From contig DASRSS010000297.1 of assembly GCA_035656335.1 (NCBI GenBank), positions 1 to 14,324 on the forward strand: a DNA stretch of 14,324 nt, given 5' to 3'. Positions within the stretch are counted from its first letter, which is position 1, and every line of letters begins with the position of its first letter. Position numbers and translations under genes: made by a program. The DNA comes from DASRSS01 sp035656335 (GTDB lineage: Bacteria > Actinomycetota > Actinomycetes > Mycobacteriales > Jatrophihabitantaceae). This document shows, one piece after another, positions 5,638 through 11,929 of this stretch. The notes beneath the pieces are model-generated. The model worked only from the letters and a program-made list of their open reading frames with translations, had not been told where the DNA came from and made no database searches.

Positions 5638-6338
5638 GTCCTCGCTCCAGTCGCCAGTCGGTTCCAGGGCAGCGGCTCGTCGTAGCCGATGGTCAGCCCG
5701 TTGGCCCGCGCCGTGCCCTCCAGCAGGTGCCAGATCGCCTCGCAGACCACGGCCGTAACCGTCTCGCGCGACAGGGTGCGGCGCGCGAGCCACCACGACC
5801 CGATCGACTCGACCAGCCCGACGATGCCGAACGCGCCCGGCTCGGCCTGCTCACCGTCCAGGCCGAAGAGCACGAGGACCAGCTTCAGCAGCTGGGACAC
5901 CCGGTCGGCCAGCGTGTTCTCGACCGCGTCCAGGCCGGGACCGTTGCGGCGGCTGCGCAGGAAGAAGTAGAGGTTCGGGTGCTCGTCGAACCAGCCGAAG
6001 ATCACCTCGACGGCCGAGCTGATGATGGCGCGCGGGGTCGCGGTCGGGGTCAGCGCGATGTGCGGCGTCACGCTGACGACGACGGCGTTGACCACGTGGT
6101 CCGCGATCGCCTGGCGCAGATCCTCCCGGTCGCGGAAGTAGCGGTACAGGACGGTGCGGCTGACCCCGGCCGCGGCCGCGATCTGCTCGGCACTGGCCTC
6201 CGGGCCGTACTCGTCGATCGCCGCGGCACCGGCGGCCACGAACGCCGCCCGCCGGGTGACGCGGTGCTCGGCCCAGCGCAGCCGGCGGCCGTCGGCGGCC
6301 CCGTCCGGCGACCCGTCGGCCGCGCCCTGCTGCACCAC
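5634..6338 (-). CDS. TetR/AcrR family transcriptional regulator
   Basis: This 234-residue regulator has an N-terminal helix-turn-helix (about residues 50-72: SAEQIAAAAGVSRTVLYRYF, then RDREDLRQAI). The C-terminal ligand-binding and dimerisation domain, with FDEHPNLYFFLRSRR, is of the type often found near lipid or hydrophobic-substrate enzymes. Two adjacent GTG codons (6336-6338, 6333-6335) can start it; GAGAGGGAAG lies upstream. It is divergent from the diiron oxygenase gene, with 152 bp between the starts, and overlaps the DUF4873 gene downstream. It probably represses both itself and the oxygenase. The ligand is unknown. Confidence 0.9.
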   Translation of the reverse strand: MVQQGAADGSPDGAADGRRLRWAEHRVTRRAAFVAAGAAAIDEYGPEASAEQIAAAAGVSRTVLYRYFRDREDLRQAIADHVVNAVVVSVTPHIALTPTATPRAIISSAVEVIFGWFDEHPNLYFFLRSRRNGPGLDAVENTLADRVSQLLKLVLVLFGLDGEQAEPGAFGIVGLVESIGSWWLARRTLSRETVTAVVCEAIWHLLEGTARANGLTIGYDEPLPWNRLATGART

Positions 6339-6404
6339 GCGCTTCCCTCTCCCCGTGATCTATCGCCTGGAACGCTACCCCGTCCGGAAATTGTGCGCGA
6401 CGGC

Positions 6405-6461
6405 TTGTCACAGCATCCTTCCCGTGCAATGCTTGCAGTAGTTAGCGCAACACGCCGTTAC
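6405..6461. promoter_or_regulatory. TetR/diiron-oxygenase divergent control region
   Basis: The 152-bp divergent spacer holds a perfect dyad TGCAA-TGC-TTGCA (6425-6437) and a third half-site GCAA at 6447-6450, so GCAA/TTGC half-sites recur three times in 25 bp. A weak promoter for the oxygenase, TTGTCA (6405-6410), 17 bp, AATGCT (6428-6433), would overlap the dyad. It is a reasonable candidate operator for the adjacent TetR protein, but the -10 is poor. Confidence 0.38.
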
Positions 6462-6490
6462 AGCAGATTGAGATCCTGGAGGTGCGGACG

Positions 6491-7435
6491 ATGACCGCCG
6501 TTCTGGACAACAAGCGCGCCGGCAAGGCCAAGGCCGGCCGGCCGCAGGTGAACGACCGGGACAAGACCGCGACCCGGCTGCTGGGCTCGTCGGCGAAGAA
6601 CTCCTTCGACCCGGCGCTGGACATCGACTGGGACGCCGAGCCGGTCGAGGGCCTGTGGCACATGCAGCCCGAGCGGATGTCCCTGTACGGCACCGCGCTG
6701 TGGGATTCCCTGAGCGAGCAGCAGCGCATCGAGCTGTCCAAGCACGAGGTCCTCTCGATCGCGCGCGTGGGGCTCTGGTTCGAGGTGCTGCTGATGGGCA
6801 TGCTCGCGGCCCACGCGTACGACCAGGACCCGGCGTCGCCGCACACCCAGTACGCGCTCACGGAGATCGGCGACGAGACCCGGCACTCGGTGATGTTCGC
6901 CCGCTGGGCCGACAAATTCGGCGGCTCGGACTACAAGGTGCACCCGGTCGTCCACACGCTCGGCAAGGTGTTCCGCCTGGTCGCGCCCACCGGCCCCTCG
7001 ATGTGGGCGGGCACGCTGGTCGCCGAGGAGCTGCTCGATCGGCTGCAGCGGGACGCGATGAGCGACGACCGCATCCAGCCGATGACCCGCATGGTCTCGC
7101 GCATCCACGTGATCGAGGAGGCGCGGCACGTCCGGTTCGCCCGCGAGGAGCTCGTCCGCGAGATGGCGACGGCACACTGGGGCCCGAAGCGGTACTTCCA
7201 CCGCGTCCTCGCCGCGGCCGCCGCCGGCTTCATCGTCCGCGGCCTGATCAGCCCCAAGGTATACGCGTCCGTCGGCCTGGACGCGAAGGCGGCGCGCAAG
7301 GCCGCGCTGGCGAACCCGAACTACCGCGACACCGCGCGCTGGATGGGCGAGAAGATCATCCCGTTCCTCGAGGACGTGGGCATGACCAACCGCACCGCGC
7401 GCGCGATCTACCGGCGCGCGAACCTGATGGCCTGA
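6491..7435 (+). CDS. AurF-type diiron oxygenase
   Basis: The 314-residue helical ferritin-like protein belongs to the AurF/CmlI diiron family. Characterised members oxidise arylamines to nitro groups with O2; most relatives have unknown substrates. All seven iron ligands of AurF have counterparts: E98 (GLWFEVLL), E129 and H132 (EIGDETRHS), E179 (VAEELLDRLQ), then H206, E210 and H213 (RIHVIEEARHVRFAREE). The E..H, E-to-H (27 residues) and H-x3-E-x2-H spacings match AurF. The first about 35 residues are basic and probably disordered. I chose ATG 6491, placed 8 nt after GGAGG; GTG 6482 is in frame but would itself overlap that site. It stands alone between a divergent TetR gene and a strong terminator. 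Confidence 0.85.
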   Translation: MTAVLDNKRAGKAKAGRPQVNDRDKTATRLLGSSAKNSFDPALDIDWDAEPVEGLWHMQPERMSLYGTALWDSLSEQQRIELSKHEVLSIARVGLWFEVLLMGMLAAHAYDQDPASPHTQYALTEIGDETRHSVMFARWADKFGGSDYKVHPVVHTLGKVFRLVAPTGPSMWAGTLVAEELLDRLQRDAMSDDRIQPMTRMVSRIHVIEEARHVRFAREELVREMATAHWGPKRYFHRVLAAAAAGFIVRGLISPKVYASVGLDAKAARKAALANPNYRDTARWMGEKIIPFLEDVGMTNRTARAIYRRANLMA

Positions 7436-7454
7436 GGCGCCGCGTCCACGCACG

Positions 7455-7492
7455 ACGAAGGCCCCGCTCCGAATCCGGAGCGGGGCCTTCGT
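7455..7492. terminator. perfect 17-bp bidirectional terminator
   Basis: ACGAAGGCCCCGCTCCG (7455-7471) pairs without mismatch with 7476-7492 around an AATC tetraloop. It lies in the 77-bp gap between the convergent oxygenase and rpmG genes and is symmetrical, so it can end both transcripts. It has no long U run. Confidence 0.88.
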
Positions 7493-7512
7493 GGCGTCTG
7501 TGGGCGCTGGTG

Positions 7513-7677
7513 TCAGCGCGTCTCGCGGTGCTCGGTGTGCTTGCCGCAGTTCGGGCAGAACTTGTTCATCGACAGACGATCCGGGTCGTTGCGCCGGTTC
7601 TTCTTGGTGATGTAGTTGCGGTGCTTGCACTCCTGGCACGCCAAGGTGATCTTCGGACGGACGTCGGTGGCTGCCAC
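7513..7677 (-). CDS. rpmG: 50S ribosomal protein L33
   Basis: L33 is a small protein of the 50S subunit near the E site. The 54-residue product contains two CxxC pairs (C14/C17 and C41/C44), so it is the zinc-binding C+ form, not the zinc-free paralogue induced on zinc limitation. The GTG at 7675-7677 gives the family start AATDVRPKITLACQEC; AAGGGC lies upstream. In mycobacteria and streptomycetes rpmG is followed at once by hadA/UPF0336. Here the next leftward gene is TetR, over 1.1 kb away, with the oxygenase gene in between on the other strand. Confidence 0.97.
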   Translation of the reverse strand: MAATDVRPKITLACQECKHRNYITKKNRRNDPDRLSMNKFCPNCGKHTEHRETR

Positions 7678-7752
7678 GGCTTTATGCCCTTCACGATCGG
7701 GTACTGCGGTACTTGCTCTGTAGGACCGGCGCGAGAAGCTGCTGCCGGGTTG

Positions 7753-7826
7753 TAGCGAGGGCCGGACTTGAACCGGCGACACAGCGATTATGAGCCGCTT
7801 GCTCTACCAGACTGAGCTACCCCGCC
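7753..7826 (-). tRNA. tRNA-Met, elongator (anticodon CAT)
   Basis: A 74-nt cloverleaf on the minus strand. The acceptor GGCGGGG/CCTCGCT contains two G·U pairs; the D arm is GCTC...GAGC; the anticodon stem is AGCGG/TCGCT with loop CTCATAA (CAT at 7790-7792); the T arm is GCCGG-TTCAAGT-CCGGC. The discriminator is A and CCA is not encoded. It lacks the initiator features (1:72 mismatch, three G-C pairs in the anticodon stem). A lysidine-modified tRNA-Ile cannot be fully excluded, but the thrT-metT-rpmG order points to elongator Met. Confidence 0.92.
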
Positions 7827-7869
7827 CTGTTTGGATGGTGCCGCCCCGCCGGTGAGCTGGGGCTGCCCG

Positions 7870-7942
7870 AGCCCCCTTACGGAATCGAACCGTAGACCTT
7901 CTCCTTACCATGGAGACGCTCTGCCGACTGAGCTAAGGGGGC
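7870..7942 (-). tRNA. tRNA-Thr (anticodon GGT)
   Basis: A 73-nt cloverleaf on the minus strand: acceptor GCCCCCT/AGGGGGC perfect, D arm GCTCAGTCGGCAGAGC, anticodon loop ATGGTAA with GGT (7907-7909), T arm TACGG-TTCGATT-CCGTA. The discriminator is T and the 3' CCA is not encoded. It is separated from tRNA-Met by 43 bp and probably shares its transcript. Confidence 0.95.
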
Positions 7943-8007
7943 AGTCGCTCGCCCCCGACGTCGACCCCGGCGAACCGGTTCCGCGCGGGTGCTCGCGCCA
8001 AGCGACG

Positions 8008-8034
8008 AGTCTACACGACCGCAGAGCGCGGCAA
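8008..8034 (-). promoter_or_regulatory. promoter for tRNA-Thr / tRNA-Met / rpmG
   Basis: TAGACT on the minus strand (8008-8013) is preceded by TTGCCG at 15 bp (8029-8034), or TTTGCC at 16 bp. Initiation near 8001 would give a leader of about 60 nt. The -10 hexamer is identical to that of the tRNA-Trp promoter. Confidence 0.45.
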
Positions 8035-8079
8035 ATCCACCCGGCGAGGCTCCCGCGGCTCGCCGATGCGCTTGTGATG

Positions 8080-8108
8080 TTGGCAACAGATCATTCAGGC
8101 GACAGACT
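8080..8108 (+). promoter_or_regulatory. promoter of the sdh operon
   Basis: TTGGCA (8080-8085) and CAGACT (8103-8108) are 17 bp apart, a good primary-sigma match, and place the transcript start near 8115, about 42 nt before the first ATG. The -35 overlaps a perfect dyad TGTTG-G-CAACA (8078-8088), a possible operator for respiratory control. Confidence 0.48.
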
Positions 8109-8156
8109 CGCAGGACGAGCCTTATCCACCTGTCGCGCATGTTCCGGGAGCTGCCC

Positions 8157-8438
8157 ATGGCCGTCACGTCCGAGCTCACTGTCCTGCACCGAGCGATCGA
8201 GGAACTCAACTCCGTCGTGGGTTCGGTGCGCAGCAGGTACGGCGACATTCCCGCGGTCCGACGGCTGCTGGGAGATGTCGACCGGATCCTGCTGGACGCG
8301 GCGGACCTGGACGACGTGCCGCCACCGCCCACGGTCGCCGAGCCGATCCAGCTCATCGACGACAGCCAGCCCGACCCGGCGCTGTGGGCGGACGCGGACG
8401 ACGAGGGTCTCGGCGGCTACCACGGGGACCGCCGATGA
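8157..8438 (+). CDS. small acidic protein of the sdh operon, unknown function
   Basis: The 93-residue soluble protein has a helical, amphipathic N-terminal half (LTVLHRAIEELNSVVGSVRSRYG, then IPAVRRLLGDVDRILLDA). A proline-rich linker leads to an acidic tail ending DPALWADADDEGLGGYHG. It has no cysteine pairs, signal peptide or membrane segment. The mycobacterial Sdh1 locus has a hypothetical protein of similar size (Rv0250c) at this same place, and the W-x-D-x-DDEG-x-GG tail looks shared, as far as I recall. ATG 8157 is 6 nt after GGGAG; its stop overlaps the sdhC start (ATGA). An accessory or assembly role for Sdh1 is inference. The frame extends upstream, but without ribosome-binding support. 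Confidence 0.8.
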   Translation: MAVTSELTVLHRAIEELNSVVGSVRSRYGDIPAVRRLLGDVDRILLDAADLDDVPPPPTVAEPIQLIDDSQPDPALWADADDEGLGGYHGDRR

Positions 8439-9247
8439 CTCGGAGCATGGAGCGCGGCACCGAGGCACCCGGCCGCGCCAGCATCGGCGTGCGCACGCTG
8501 CGCACCGACAACTGGCGCAAGGCACCGCTTCTCACGTTCGTGCTGCTGTCCGCGTGGGTGGTCTACGCGACGGTCCGGGTGTGCTGGCAGGCGGCGTACT
8601 TCGCGCCGAAGGAGCACTACCTCTCGCCGTTCTACTCACCGTGCGTGACCGCGAGCTGCCAGTCCGGCTCGCACGAGTTCGGCACCTGGTTCGGCCACTT
8701 CCCGATCATCCTGCCGTTCGCGATCGTCACCCTGCCGCTGCTGCTCGGCTTCCGGATGAGCTGCTACTACTACCGCCGCGCCTACTACCGGGCGTTCTGG
8801 CTGTCGCCGCCGGCATGCGCGGTCGCCGAGCCGCACGCGTCCTACAGCGGCGAGACGCGTTTCCCGCTGATCATCCAGAACGCGCACCGGTACTTCTGGG
8901 TCGCGGCCATGCTCATCTCGCTGATCAACTCGTGGGACCTGATCCAGGCGTTCCGTCCGAAGGGGCACGCATTCGGGTTCGGCGTCGGCACGTTCATCAT
9001 GCTGGTGAACGTCCTGCTGCTGTGGGGGTACACGCTCGGCTGCCACTCCTGCCGGCACATCACCGGCGGACGGCTGCGGCACTTCTCCAAGCACCCGATC
9101 AGGTACCGCGCCTGGACCGGCGTCTCCTGGCTCAACGCCCGGCACATGCAGTTCGCCTGGGCCACGCTGGCCACGCTCGCGATCACCGACGGCTACATCG
9201 CGCTGGTCGCGGCCAACGTGTTCACCGACCCGCACGTCTCCTTCTGA
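8435..9247 (+). CDS. sdhC: succinate dehydrogenase Sdh1-type membrane anchor
   Basis: This is the integral-membrane subunit that carries electrons from the iron-sulfur subunit to menaquinone. The 270-residue product has about five hydrophobic helices (about 31-52, 86-108, 150-170, 184-202, 239-260), as in the single-anchor Sdh1 enzymes (mycobacterial Rv0249c is of similar length). It differs from the two-subunit SdhC/SdhD type. Histidines occur near helix ends (H88, H151, H204, H208, H237), but I cannot decide whether heme is bound. Cysteine pairs C70/C75 and C203/C206 are notable. ATG 8435 overlaps the previous stop; ATG 8447 is an alternative. sdhA begins 13 bp downstream. Confidence 0.87.
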   Translation: MTRSMERGTEAPGRASIGVRTLRTDNWRKAPLLTFVLLSAWVVYATVRVCWQAAYFAPKEHYLSPFYSPCVTASCQSGSHEFGTWFGHFPIILPFAIVTLPLLLGFRMSCYYYRRAYYRAFWLSPPACAVAEPHASYSGETRFPLIIQNAHRYFWVAAMLISLINSWDLIQAFRPKGHAFGFGVGTFIMLVNVLLLWGYTLGCHSCRHITGGRLRHFSKHPIRYRAWTGVSWLNARHMQFAWATLATLAITDGYIALVAANVFTDPHVSF

Positions 9248-9260
9248 AACGAGTCGCACC

Positions 9261-11180
9261 TTGTCAGAGAAGATCGAAAAGCACAGCTATGACGTCGTGA
9301 TCATCGGTGCCGGGGGCGCCGGTCTGCGTGCCGCGATCGCGGCGCACGAGGCCGGGCTGCGCGTGGCGGTGGTCTGCAAGTCGCTGTTCGGGAAGGCGCA
9401 CACCGTGATGGCCGAGGGCGGCTGCGCGGCGTCGATGGGCAACGTGAACAGCAACGACAACTGGATGGTGCACTTCCGCGACACCATGCGCGGCGGCAAG
9501 TTCCTCAACAACTGGCGGATGGCCGAGCTGCACGCCAAGGAGGCGCCCGACCGGGTCTGGGAGCTGGAAACCTACGGGGCGCTGTTCGACCGGACGCCGG
9601 ACGGCAAGATCAGCCAGCGCAACTTCGGCGGCCACGAGTACCCGCGGCTGGCCCACGTCGGCGACCGCACCGGCCTGGAACTGATCCGCACCATGCAGCA
9701 GAAGATCGTGTCGCTGCAGCAGGCGGACGCCCGTGCGAAGGGCAACGCGGGCGCGGACGACGCGCGGCTGAAGGTGTTCGCCGAGTGCACGATCACCGAG
9801 CTGATCAAGGACGGCTCCGGCGCGATCGCCGGCGCGTTCGGTTACTGGCGCGAGACCGGCAACTTCATCCTGTTCAAGACACCGGCCGTGGTGCTCGCGA
9901 CCGGCGGGATCGGCAAGTCGTTCAAGACCACGTCCAACTCGTGGGAATGCACGGGCGACGGCATGGGCCTGGCCCTGCGCGCCGGCTCGACCTTGATGAA
10001 CATGGAGTTCGTCCAGTTCCACCCGACGGGCATGGTCTGGCCACCGTCGGTCAAGGGCATCCTGGTCACCGAGGGCGTGCGTGGCGACGGCGGCGTCCTG
10101 AAGAACTCCGACGGCAAGCGGTTCATGTTCGACTACGTGCCGGACGTGTTCCGCGCGCAGTACGCGGACAACGAGGCCGAGGCCGACGCCTGGTACAAGG
10201 ACCCGGACCACAACAAGCGCACGCCGGACCTGCTGCCCCGCGACGAGGTGGCGCGCGCGATCAACTCGGAGGTGAAGGCGGGCCGCGGCTCGCCGCACGG
10301 CGGCGTCTACCTCGACATCGCCTCGCGCCTGCCGCGGGAGGAGATCCTGCGGCGGCTGCCGTCGATGGCGCACCAGTTCAAGGAGCTGGCGGACGTCGAC
10401 ATCACCAGCGAGCCGATGGAGGTCGGGCCTACCTGTCACTACGTGATGGGCGGCATCGAGGTCGACGCGGACACAGCTGCTGCCGCGCGAGTGCCGGGCC
10501 TGTTCGCGTCCGGCGAGGTCGCCGGCGGCATGCACGGCTCGAACCGGCTCGGCGGCAACTCGCTGTCGGACCTGCTCGTCTTCGGCCGCCGCTCCGGCGA
10601 GGGCGCGGCCGAGTACGTCAAGTCGCTGCGCGGCCAGTACCCGGCGATCACCGACGCGCAGCTCGAGGACGTCATGCGCGTCGCCCTGGCCCCGTTCGAG
10701 CGGGACGGCGGCGAGAACCCGTACGAGGTGCACCACGAGCTGCAGGACGTCATGAACGAACTCGTCGGGATCATCCGCAAGGCCGACGAGATGCAGCAGG
10801 CGCTGGACAAGCTGGCCGAGCTCAAGCAGCGGGCCCAGCACATCAGCGTCAGCGGGCCGCGGCAGTTCAACCCCGGCTGGCACCTCGCGCTCGACCTGCG
10901 CAACATGCTGCTGATCTGCGAGTGCATCGGACGCGCCGCGCTGCTGCGCGAGGAGTCCCGCGGTGGCCACACCCGCGACGACTTCCCGGCGATGTCCGCC
11001 CAGTGGCGCAAGGTCAACCTCATCTGCTCGCTCGCGGACAGCGGCCGGGACATCGATGTCGCCGAGCAACCGATGATCCCGATGCGCCCCGACCTGCTAG
11101 CCCTGTTCGGCAAGGACGAGCTGAAGAAGTACTTCACCGAGGAAGAGCTGGTCGACGTCCCCGAGGAGGCGCACGCATGA
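9261..11180 (+). CDS. sdhA: succinate dehydrogenase flavoprotein subunit
   Basis: It oxidises succinate to fumarate and passes electrons to FAD, linking the TCA cycle to the respiratory chain. The 639-residue product is close to mycobacterial Sdh1 SdhA. Motifs: dinucleotide-binding GAGGAG (16-21); H47 in GKAHTVMAEGG, at the covalent-FAD position; QFHPTG (252-257); EGVRGDGG with R274; HYVMGG (H393); and GSNRLGGNSLSDLLVFG (426-442) with R429. The start is TTG at 9261, because no ATG follows until residue 50 and the FAD motif needs this N-terminus; the ribosome-binding site is weak. Its stop overlaps the sdhB start (ATGA, 11177-11180). Confidence 0.96.
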   Translation: MSEKIEKHSYDVVIIGAGGAGLRAAIAAHEAGLRVAVVCKSLFGKAHTVMAEGGCAASMGNVNSNDNWMVHFRDTMRGGKFLNNWRMAELHAKEAPDRVWELETYGALFDRTPDGKISQRNFGGHEYPRLAHVGDRTGLELIRTMQQKIVSLQQADARAKGNAGADDARLKVFAECTITELIKDGSGAIAGAFGYWRETGNFILFKTPAVVLATGGIGKSFKTTSNSWECTGDGMGLALRAGSTLMNMEFVQFHPTGMVWPPSVKGILVTEGVRGDGGVLKNSDGKRFMFDYVPDVFRAQYADNEAEADAWYKDPDHNKRTPDLLPRDEVARAINSEVKAGRGSPHGGVYLDIASRLPREEILRRLPSMAHQFKELADVDITSEPMEVGPTCHYVMGGIEVDADTAAAARVPGLFASGEVAGGMHGSNRLGGNSLSDLLVFGRRSGEGAAEYVKSLRGQYPAITDAQLEDVMRVALAPFERDGGENPYEVHHELQDVMNELVGIIRKADEMQQALDKLAELKQRAQHISVSGPRQFNPGWHLALDLRNMLLICECIGRAALLREESRGGHTRDDFPAMSAQWRKVNLICSLADSGRDIDVAEQPMIPMRPDLLALFGKDELKKYFTEEELVDVPEEAHA

Positions 11181-11929
11181 GCTACCAGGCCCACTTCCGG
11201 GTATGGCGCGGCGACGCGGACGGCGGCGAGCTCGGCGACTACACGGTGGAGGTGAACGAGGGCGAGGTCGTGCTCGACGTCATCCACCGGCTGCAGGCGA
11301 CCCAGGCCGGAGACCTCGCCGTGCGCTGGAACTGCAAGGCCGGCAAGTGCGGTTCGTGCAGCGCGGAGATCAACGGCCGGCCGCGGCTGATGTGCATGAC
11401 GCGGATGTCCACGTTCACCGAGGACGAGACCGTCACCGTCACGCCGATGCGCACCTTCCCGGTGATCAAGGACCTGGTCACGGACGTCTCGTTCAACTAC
11501 CGCAAGGCCGAGCAGATCCCGGCGTTCGAGCCGCCGGCCGGCGTCGCGCCGGGCGAGTACCGGATGGCGCAGGTGGACGTCCAGCGCTCGCAGGAGTTCC
11601 GCAAGTGCATCGAGTGCTTCCTGTGCCAGAACGTCTGCCACGTCGTTCGCGACCACGAGGACAACAAGGAGGCGTTCTCCGGCCCGCGGTTCCTGATCCG
11701 TGCCGCCGAGTTGGACATGCATCCGCTGGACGCGCGCGACGACCGCGCCCAGTTCGCCCGCGAGGAGCAGGGCATCGGGCTGTGCAACATCACCAAGTGC
11801 TGCACCGAGGTCTGCCCCGAGCACATCAAGATCACCGACAACGGGATCATCCCGATGAAGGAGCGCGTGGTCGACCGCAAGTACGACCCGCTGGTGCGCC
11901 TCGGCCGGACGATCACCCGCCGCAAGTAG
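11177..11929 (+). CDS. sdhB: succinate dehydrogenase iron-sulfur subunit
   Basis: It relays electrons from FAD to the membrane anchor. The 250-residue product contains the complete cluster set. [2Fe-2S] ligands are C53, C58, C61 and C73; [4Fe-4S] ligands are C144, C147, C150 and C213; [3Fe-4S] ligands are C154, C203 and C209. Spacing in the C-terminal set equals that of E. coli SdhB. C208, next to C209, is an extra cysteine. ATG 11177 has GAGGAGG upstream and overlaps the sdhA stop by four bases. The last 17 bp overlap the end of the MFS gene on the opposite strand, and no intrinsic terminator separates them. Confidence 0.96.
   Translation: MSYQAHFRVWRGDADGGELGDYTVEVNEGEVVLDVIHRLQATQAGDLAVRWNCKAGKCGSCSAEINGRPRLMCMTRMSTFTEDETVTVTPMRTFPVIKDLVTDVSFNYRKAEQIPAFEPPAGVAPGEYRMAQVDVQRSQEFRKCIECFLCQNVCHVVRDHEDNKEAFSGPRFLIRAAELDMHPLDARDDRAQFAREEQGIGLCNITKCCTEVCPEHIKITDNGIIPMKERVVDRKYDPLVRLGRTITRRK

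Noticed and set aside
6442..6915. 157-codon leftward frame across the oxygenase start
   Set aside because: It covers the divergent promoter and the antisense of the oxygenase, with no initiation signal or domain.
6458..7639. 393-codon leftward frame opposite the diiron oxygenase
   Set aside because: It is antisense to a gene with all metal-ligand motifs and runs through the terminator and rpmG in the wrong frame.
7513..7782. N-terminally extended L33 (89 residues)
   Set aside because: The extension would translate part of tRNA-Met. GTG 7677 gives the standard 54-residue protein.
9264..11069. 601-codon leftward open frame across sdhA
   Set aside because: It is the antisense shadow of sdhA, biased in composition (Val/Leu/Ala/Arg/Asp), with no recognisable domain. 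Long antisense frames are expected in high-G+C coding DNA.
9785..11929. 714-codon rightward frame seeming to fuse a new domain to sdhB
   Set aside because: The first part is sdhA read in the wrong frame. The real sdhB starts at ATG 11177 with a ribosome-binding site and a 4-base overlap with sdhA.
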